From the NCBI GenBank assembly GCA_965153355.1, contig OZ231126.1:16182001-16246000 (forward strand): 64,000 nucleotides of DNA, in the 5' to 3' direction. Origin of the DNA: Flaccisagitta enflata (Eukaryota; Chaetognatha; Sagittoidea; Aphragmophora). The notes under the pieces were generated by a model. That model was not told the origin of the DNA. It saw only the letters and a program-made list of their open reading frames with translations, and did not search any database. Positions 59,009 to 64,000 of this stretch are shown piece after piece; the first letter of the stretch is position 1; each line of letters begins with the position of its first letter. The translations under genes were made by a program, and so were the position numbers.

Positions 59009-59109
59009 GCGCCGCTCCGATGATCATCATCACACCGCCTTCAGCTTCTGGAAATTTTATGCTTTCGACGTGAGGTTGGTCAGATAGGTCGCGGAGAAAA
59101 GGAGGAATG

Positions 59110-59373
59110 TCATACCACCGTTAACAAATCACCCACCAATGCGTCGCTGATGTCGACGATATATTCTTCGCCGACCGATTGCATAGTGAATGATGCGATG
59201 AAACGATCCTCAACAACATGACTTCCCACAGTAATTACCGTCATTTGTACTGCTTTTGATGGAATCAGAAGACCGTTAATGACATTGGTACTGATCACGT
59301 CGCGATCAGCGCCTGAGTCGATCATAGCGTAAATCGTCCTCTGCGCACCCGAAGAATTGTTTATGATAGTCAC
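59110..59373 (-). pseudogene. BEL/Pao aspartic protease
   Basis: Minus-strand frame with the retropepsin active-site triplet in AMIDSGADRDVIS (Asp-Ser-Gly) near 59325 and GSHVVEDRFIASF further on. The second-strand region of the enzyme breaks off at the stop near 59110. Confidence 0.7.
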
Positions 59374-59580
59374 TGGAACAATCGGACGGACAACGTCGTC
59401 GAATGAAGAGACGGACCGCGACGTTGCCGTCGCCGCCAGTCATGCCGTGACGTTAGAAGAGATCACCAGAGATTGGCTGCTCACCGCCGACGAGCTGTTG
59501 CAGGTTGCTGCAGCCGCATCTCATTCTCTTTGAAGGAGCCAGCGGTAATTTTATTTCCCGCTTATTTTCCTTTCTTCCTT

Positions 59581-59766
59581 TCAGGTGCTACCGTGATAAT
59601 CGGCAGGCGCTTTCTTGCAGATCTGGCAAGTTGGTCTGTTCGCGCATCCTTTGGCGTTGTGTCCTGGCGCGAGACAGTGGAAGCAAAGACGACGAGACAT
59701 GATCTTTTGGACTCTCGCGTCAACTTCCAACTCTAACAGCTGATGACATTCTTCTGTCTGATGCAT
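59581..59766 (-). pseudogene. BEL/Pao Gag zinc-knuckle region
   Basis: Minus strand: CFHCLAPGHNAKGC followed by CQIC, a Cys-x2-Cys-x4-His-x4-Cys knuckle and the start of a second, preceded by HQTEECHQLLEL. Nucleic-acid-binding part of Gag. Next to the protease, as expected. Confidence 0.75.
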
Positions 59767-59910
59767 TCCACTGCAGATCGGTCCACATCACGTTCTTTTT
59801 GCTTAAGTTATTGGTCAAAGCATCTTCATATGATGATGGCTCTTTTTTCTCTGTAGTTGCGACTGCTGTCACTGATGCTGTTTTGCAGCTTGCGCCTTTG
59901 CTCACCACGC

Positions 59911-60360
59911 TCATGTTCCGATCATATTGACCAAGTTGTTTAATGAAAATAATTGTCCATTTTGGGCTGCTTCATGTTGCTTTTCCCAGAATTTATCTGC
60001 AAGATGAGGGACCCTCTTGTTGAGGATCTCCTGCAGCAGCTCGTCACGATAGCATTGTTGCACTTCTCCACAGGTCCTCGCAATCTTCTTTGCCTTTTGC
60101 AACCTTGCAGACAAATTGAAATGCCTTGCATGGTCGTCCGTCGACCACCCTTCGCCCCGCGACGATTTTCATGGAACAAGCCGCAATGTTGCAGCGCCGC
60201 TAAGAAGACACGCCCATTTTTGGCGGCTACGCCATTAATTTTCTCCTCTTGCTGTCGCTTCAGTTGCATCAATCGCCGCCGTTTCGGCGATCTCTTTTGC
60301 CGGACCAGCAAACCACTTAGGCAATTCCAATAAGATGTCCATTTGCGTCAAGCCTCATGC
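59911..60360 (-). pseudogene. BEL/Pao Gag capsid-like region
   Basis: Minus-strand frames in different phases: LLELPKWFAGPAKEIAE (near 60330), then CGEVQQCYRDELLQEILNKR (near 60050) and FSLNNLVNMIG (near 59930). At least two frameshifts separate them. Confidence 0.6.
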
Positions 60361-60391
60361 TTCTCAGCATCTTTGAACTTCCTCTTCCACA

Positions 60392-61135
60392 TCATAAAGG
60401 CGGATGAAAGCTCCTGCAGAGGCTTCTCAGGCCTTGCTCTCTCCAAGCTTTGAGGCCGACCTCCCTTGCTCGCATGAGATCATTGTACGTCGCTCTTTCC
60501 AAAACCTGTCCAGAGCTGGATTGTTGGGCATCTGAACATGGACTTCCGGTTGACGTGCTACTTGATGATGCTCCACTTGATGATACGCTGGAGGTTGTTG
60601 GATGAAGGCGTATTGACCCCCGACTTTTACCGGAGATCTCTTTTTGGTGGTTTTTACACTCCACCCAACTTCCTTTTGCTGATTCACTTGTTGTTGACGA
60701 TCATCTTGATGGAATCTGGGAGCATCAAAATCTTGATGGACGTACTTTCGCTGTTGTTGTTCTTCTTTTCGTTGTCTCTCTGCTCGCAGGCAAGGTCAAA
60801 GTCTCTTCATGAATCTGCATCTTCAAACTATCCACTTGCTGCTGCAAACGTTGATTCTGCTGGAAGACTTCCGCTTGAGGCGTTGCTAGAGGCGCTTGCG
60901 CTACTTTCGGCGCCTTCGGCTGCAATCCACTCATTGTCTTCTTGGGAGCGACTTTTCTTCTTTCTTTATCTTGCAGCTGCCAAGTTAACTTCGCGTCAGC
61001 GGCCTCTTGCTTCTGCCTCCTGCGCATTGCCTCCGCCGCATCACCTCCGCTTCCGGCTGTGTTGAAGACCTTTTCCTCTTGACGGGGAAGACCAGTCTCC
61101 CTTCTAGCAGAACCAATCTGCTTCTCGAAGATCAC
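60392..61135 (-). pseudogene. Gag N-terminal, coiled-coil/Gln-rich region
   Basis: Open minus-strand frame 61135-60725 (starts IFEKQIGSARRETGLPRQEE; has EAMRRRQKQEAADAKLTWQL and FQQNQRLQQQVDSLKMQIHE, a coiled-coil pattern), continued in another frame 60687-60427 ending KAWREQGLRSLCRSFHP-like. Most likely the 5' part of the Gag of this element. Confidence 0.5.
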
Positions 61136-62926
61136 TTCCGGTGCGGTAGGGAGAATCGCTGCTGCTGGGGTTTGATGATGTTGATCCTGATGTTGCTGTT
61201 GTTGTTGGAAGCCGCTATGCCGTTGCCACTGTTACGTTGAAGCTGCTGTTGCTGGTCAGGACGCTGTTGCTGTTCATTCTGCTGCTGCAGTTGACGCTGG
61301 TGCTGTCCTTGCTGCTGCTGCTGCTCCAACTGTTGCTGCTGCTGCATCGGCTGCTTGACGGACGTTTCCACTGACTGCACATGACGCTGCTGTATGTTCA
61401 ATTCGAACAACTCGGATTGAAATTTCTGAAGATAGATCGACGGTCTTTGGCGGATGCTGCGTTGTTGCTGGTCCAGCTTCCAGACAGTTGTCTAAGTCAC
61501 ATCCCGCTGCTCTAGCTCCACTAGTCAGCCATTCGCTGCTCAGGCTATTCCAGTGCTTTCGTTGCATTTCTGCCGCATTGTTGAATACTCCTGCTCTTCT
61601 ATCTTCATCTCGTTGCTGCTGGCGAAAGTTCAAGGCACATCTCTGTCATATAACTCTTGTCTTCTTGTGATGAGCTTCGCTGTTGGAACCCCAATGGCTA
61701 CCGCGACGGCTTTGGAGTTGCTGCTGGCACCACTCACCTCACCTTCAGCCATCATAACAGACGTTGATCTGCAAGGCGTTGCTGTCTCTCTTCTGTCTCT
61801 CACTGACGTTCTCATGCTTTCTCGACAAGATGGTTGTTTGAAGCTGGAGGATCTGCTCGCCACCGCTGGGATTCGTGGGCGGAAGGTTGTTGCTGCCGTT
61901 GTTGCTGTTGCAGATTTTCTCCCGCATCGCTTTTGCCGCTGTTGCTGTTGTTCCTGTGCGGCTGCATTGCCGTTTGTCGCAGCTCTTGCTGTTGTTGCTG
62001 TTGCTGTTGTTGCCTGTTGTTGATCGTGTTGTTGTTGTTGTTGAGCGCCGGCTGCAGGATCTTGTTGACAAAATTGTTGAGCTGCTGTAACTGCCGCTGC
62101 TGCAACAGCTCTTGTTGCCGCCGCTGAGCCGTCGCTTGCTGCTGCTCCTGTGGTCGGTGGAGTTGACGCTGCTGTTGGAGCCGCTGCCGCACCCGCAACT
62201 GATGCTGCTGCTGTTGCTTCTGCTGCCGCCGCTGCTCCTCCTCCCGTTGTTTCTGCTGCATATCGCCAATCAGCCGACGGCTTTGTCGCATTGCCTCCTC
62301 CAACTGCCTGCCCCATCTGTCTCTCACAGCACTCCTGTTGATTGCTGCCGCTCGCTTCCTGCTAATCCGTTGATGATCCCACGGTTTCTTGTGAGCTGCC
62401 AAGGTCGTCGAGATCCGCAAGCATCTCGTCAGCTTGCTCCATCGGAGACGCACGCTGCAGGTTCACTTTCTGAGACCAAATTCTGATGCCCATTGATTGA
62501 CGGTATCTCCTTCTTTGGATCAGCGGCAGATTTAAAAATTGGCCGCCAGTTGGAGATTGTTATGCGCACTGGCGTCGCGACCGGAAGTGGTAGATACTCG
62601 GATCTGTCGGGGTTCGGCGAAGACGTTCGCATCCCGGGAGTTCGAGCGCCGGTAACATTGTCACGGGTGGCGTGGGTGTCAGTTGGGAGACTGTTCCATG
62701 AGAATTCGTTGACGGGTCTTTTGCGATTCCCAATGTCATTATGCACTGCGTTCACGATGTCGGCGTTGGAAGGAAAACCCTCTGGATAGTTTTTACGATC
62801 AAAGAAACGCATGGAAACCCACTCGCGCCGGATTCGACGCAAAGAAGACGCCGCGACTCGAAGAGGGTCGCCGGGCATCGAGTCGAGCGCCATTTGTCTT
62901 GCATACGATATAAAGTCGTAGACCAT
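61136..62926 (-). pseudogene. Gln/Ala-rich region upstream of the minus-strand BEL/Pao Gag
   Basis: Several overlapping minus-strand frames, none continuous. 62926-62429 starts VYDFISYARQMALDSMPGDP. A frame after 62453 has RDRWGRQLEEAMRQSRRLIG, then many Gln-rich heptad-like stretches to 61812. 61633-61274 and 61410-61132 are again Gln/Ala-rich. CAG/CAA-type codons dominate, so some of this is repeat expansion. It could be an N-terminal extension of the retroelement Gag or a separate decayed Gln-rich gene. No domain recognised. Confidence 0.4.
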
Positions 62927-62929
62927 GTC

Positions 62930-63535
62930 CCGAAGGCCGTGTCGAGCGCCATCCGATTCACAGGCGGCGTTGTTAGAAATGTATGTCCGTCCGTTTCAGG
63001 GCATGTAAGTGTCTCTTTTGTAGTGTTTTTATTTTTTCTTCTCTACTATTCAATGCCCGTCTTTTTGTTTCTTTTGCCATTTTTTATATTGAACGCTAGA
63101 TGGTAAACTATATGGTTGCGCCTTGATTTTGTGCCATTTGTTTTTACTACGTAGGCAAATATACGTAACTCGTCCTTCGTATCATCCAATTTTTGATTGA
63201 TTGATTTTATTTATTTACGGCATTGCTTCCTAAAGTGATTGATTGATTTTTCGTGATCGATTGAATGCGCCTTGGGAATTTGCTAATTTCATTAATCTCT
63301 CATCTTTTTATTGCAGATAACTTATGAACGGACAATAATCTAGTTTGACTTCGATAGACTGTGGTTGAAACCAACGAAAGTGGGCCTAAAAGTAGTTTTA
63401 TAGATACATTGCTTTTATTAACGTTTTGTTTTTATCTTGTTTCCGGTCTGTTATTTTGTCTTTTGCCTTTGCATTTTTATTAATGCCGGATTTTAGCATG
63501 GTTTTTACCGCTTGCCCGATCAGCTTGCTATAGGG
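62930..63535. other. No gene recognised
   Basis: T-rich sequence. GTCGAGCGCCAT is repeated at 62883 and 62940. A hydrophobic plus-strand frame (63010-63106) reflects T-richness and is not called. Confidence 0.4.
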
Positions 63536-63729
63536 ATGATATGGATGAATCTAATGGGATGGGCTGGGGCAGGGGCAGGTATTATCAGGTGGCATGGGCT
63601 CTTAAAGAAGATGAACATGTTGTCATAAAAAAGGTTTCTGTCCTTTTATTGTGTCCTATCTCGATTTCATGTTATCTTTTGCGTTTGCTGATCACAATTA
63701 ACGCCCACTTTCCCTTTCATTTTTCCCTC

Positions 63730-63802
63730 TCTTCAGTTGTTGAAATTTTATGGAATAAACGAGACGATCGCCTTCCTATTTCCGCCAACTTTCTTTTCAC
63801 CA
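63730..63802 (+). other. Possible exon of unknown gene
   Basis: CTCTCTTCAG acceptor-like, then LLKFYGINETIAFLFPPTFF, then a GTCAGT donor-like site. Plausible exon shape and composition but no domain and no linked neighbours. It might belong to the receptor or a downstream gene. Confidence 0.2.
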
Positions 63803-63804
63803 CA

Positions 63805-64000
63805 AGTCAGTCGATAGACGCCATAGACAGTGCCAAGAAAATCAGGCGTAATTTATATTTCAAATACGAAAAACGACTGACTTTTACATCTTGACCAACG
63901 AATAATAATGATGTCGCTACACCCATTTACACCGCCCCGACTGCTTCAACGCCATCTCGTATCCCACTTCGGGTTGAACTGCGTCCGAGGTCGATCGCTT
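63805..64000. other. No recognised feature at window end
   Basis: Mixed sequence to the window edge. Confidence 0.4.

Noticed and set aside
63010-63106. Hydrophobic segment as receptor TM6
   Set aside because: T-rich stretch with no conserved TM6 residues (no Cys-Trp-x-Pro-like motif) and no phase-compatible splice sites.

Overview
This is a eukaryotic, almost certainly animal (invertebrate) genomic window. Supporting signs are a multi-exon seven-transmembrane-receptor-like gene with GT-AG introns, a C2H2 zinc-finger gene, BEL/Pao LTR retrotransposons, a LINE with a restriction-like endonuclease, many small DNA-transposon derivatives with clean target-site duplications, and about 7 kb (near 11% by my tally) of very long microsatellites. 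I see no operons, ribosome-binding sites or prokaryotic architecture, and I cannot name the species.

Layout. 1-25 kb is gene-poor. It holds long trinucleotide and dinucleotide repeats, several MITE-like elements (7988-8253, 8612-9180, 12697-12873, 22473-22828), scattered copies of a short hairpin-ended, A-tailed repeat (called family H here), and a foldback family with minisatellite cores (called family F here). 25.5-27.0 kb is a 5'-truncated LINE pseudogene. 27.6-30.2 kb is a cluster of three F copies plus one H copy. 30.7-34.1 kb is a decayed polyglutamine C2H2 zinc-finger gene interrupted exactly by a 741-bp element with TTAA target-site duplications. 34-42 kb is again repeats, including a hAT-like MITE, a 1.1-kb long-TIR element and an F element nested in an H element. 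42.9-48.7 kb carries five phase-compatible exons of a rhodopsin-like receptor (TM1-TM5), with an exceptionally long first intracellular loop. 49.2-54.1 kb is a BEL/Pao-type Gag-protease region on the plus strand with no recognisable reverse transcriptase. After a 10-N assembly gap (54279-54288), 55.4-61.1 kb (perhaps to 62.9 kb) is a decayed full-length BEL/Pao element on the minus strand.

The only plausible functional host gene is the receptor. Its TM6-TM7 exons were not found before the window ends, and the LTR elements either lie in its next intron or have truncated it. Most long reading frames in the window are translations of microsatellites and are not genes.

The most interesting signals are: (1) a 356-bp element with CACAGCG termini, a perfect 5-bp target duplication and an RSS-like right end (CACAGCG, 11-nt spacer, ACAAAAAGG), suggesting a Transib/RAG-related non-autonomous transposon; (2) family F, which keeps conserved hairpin ends while swapping unrelated minisatellite cores; (3) family H, a SINE-like repeat with a terminal GTCGCG hairpin and short A tail; and (4) the receptor with a loop of about 260 residues between TM1 and TM2.
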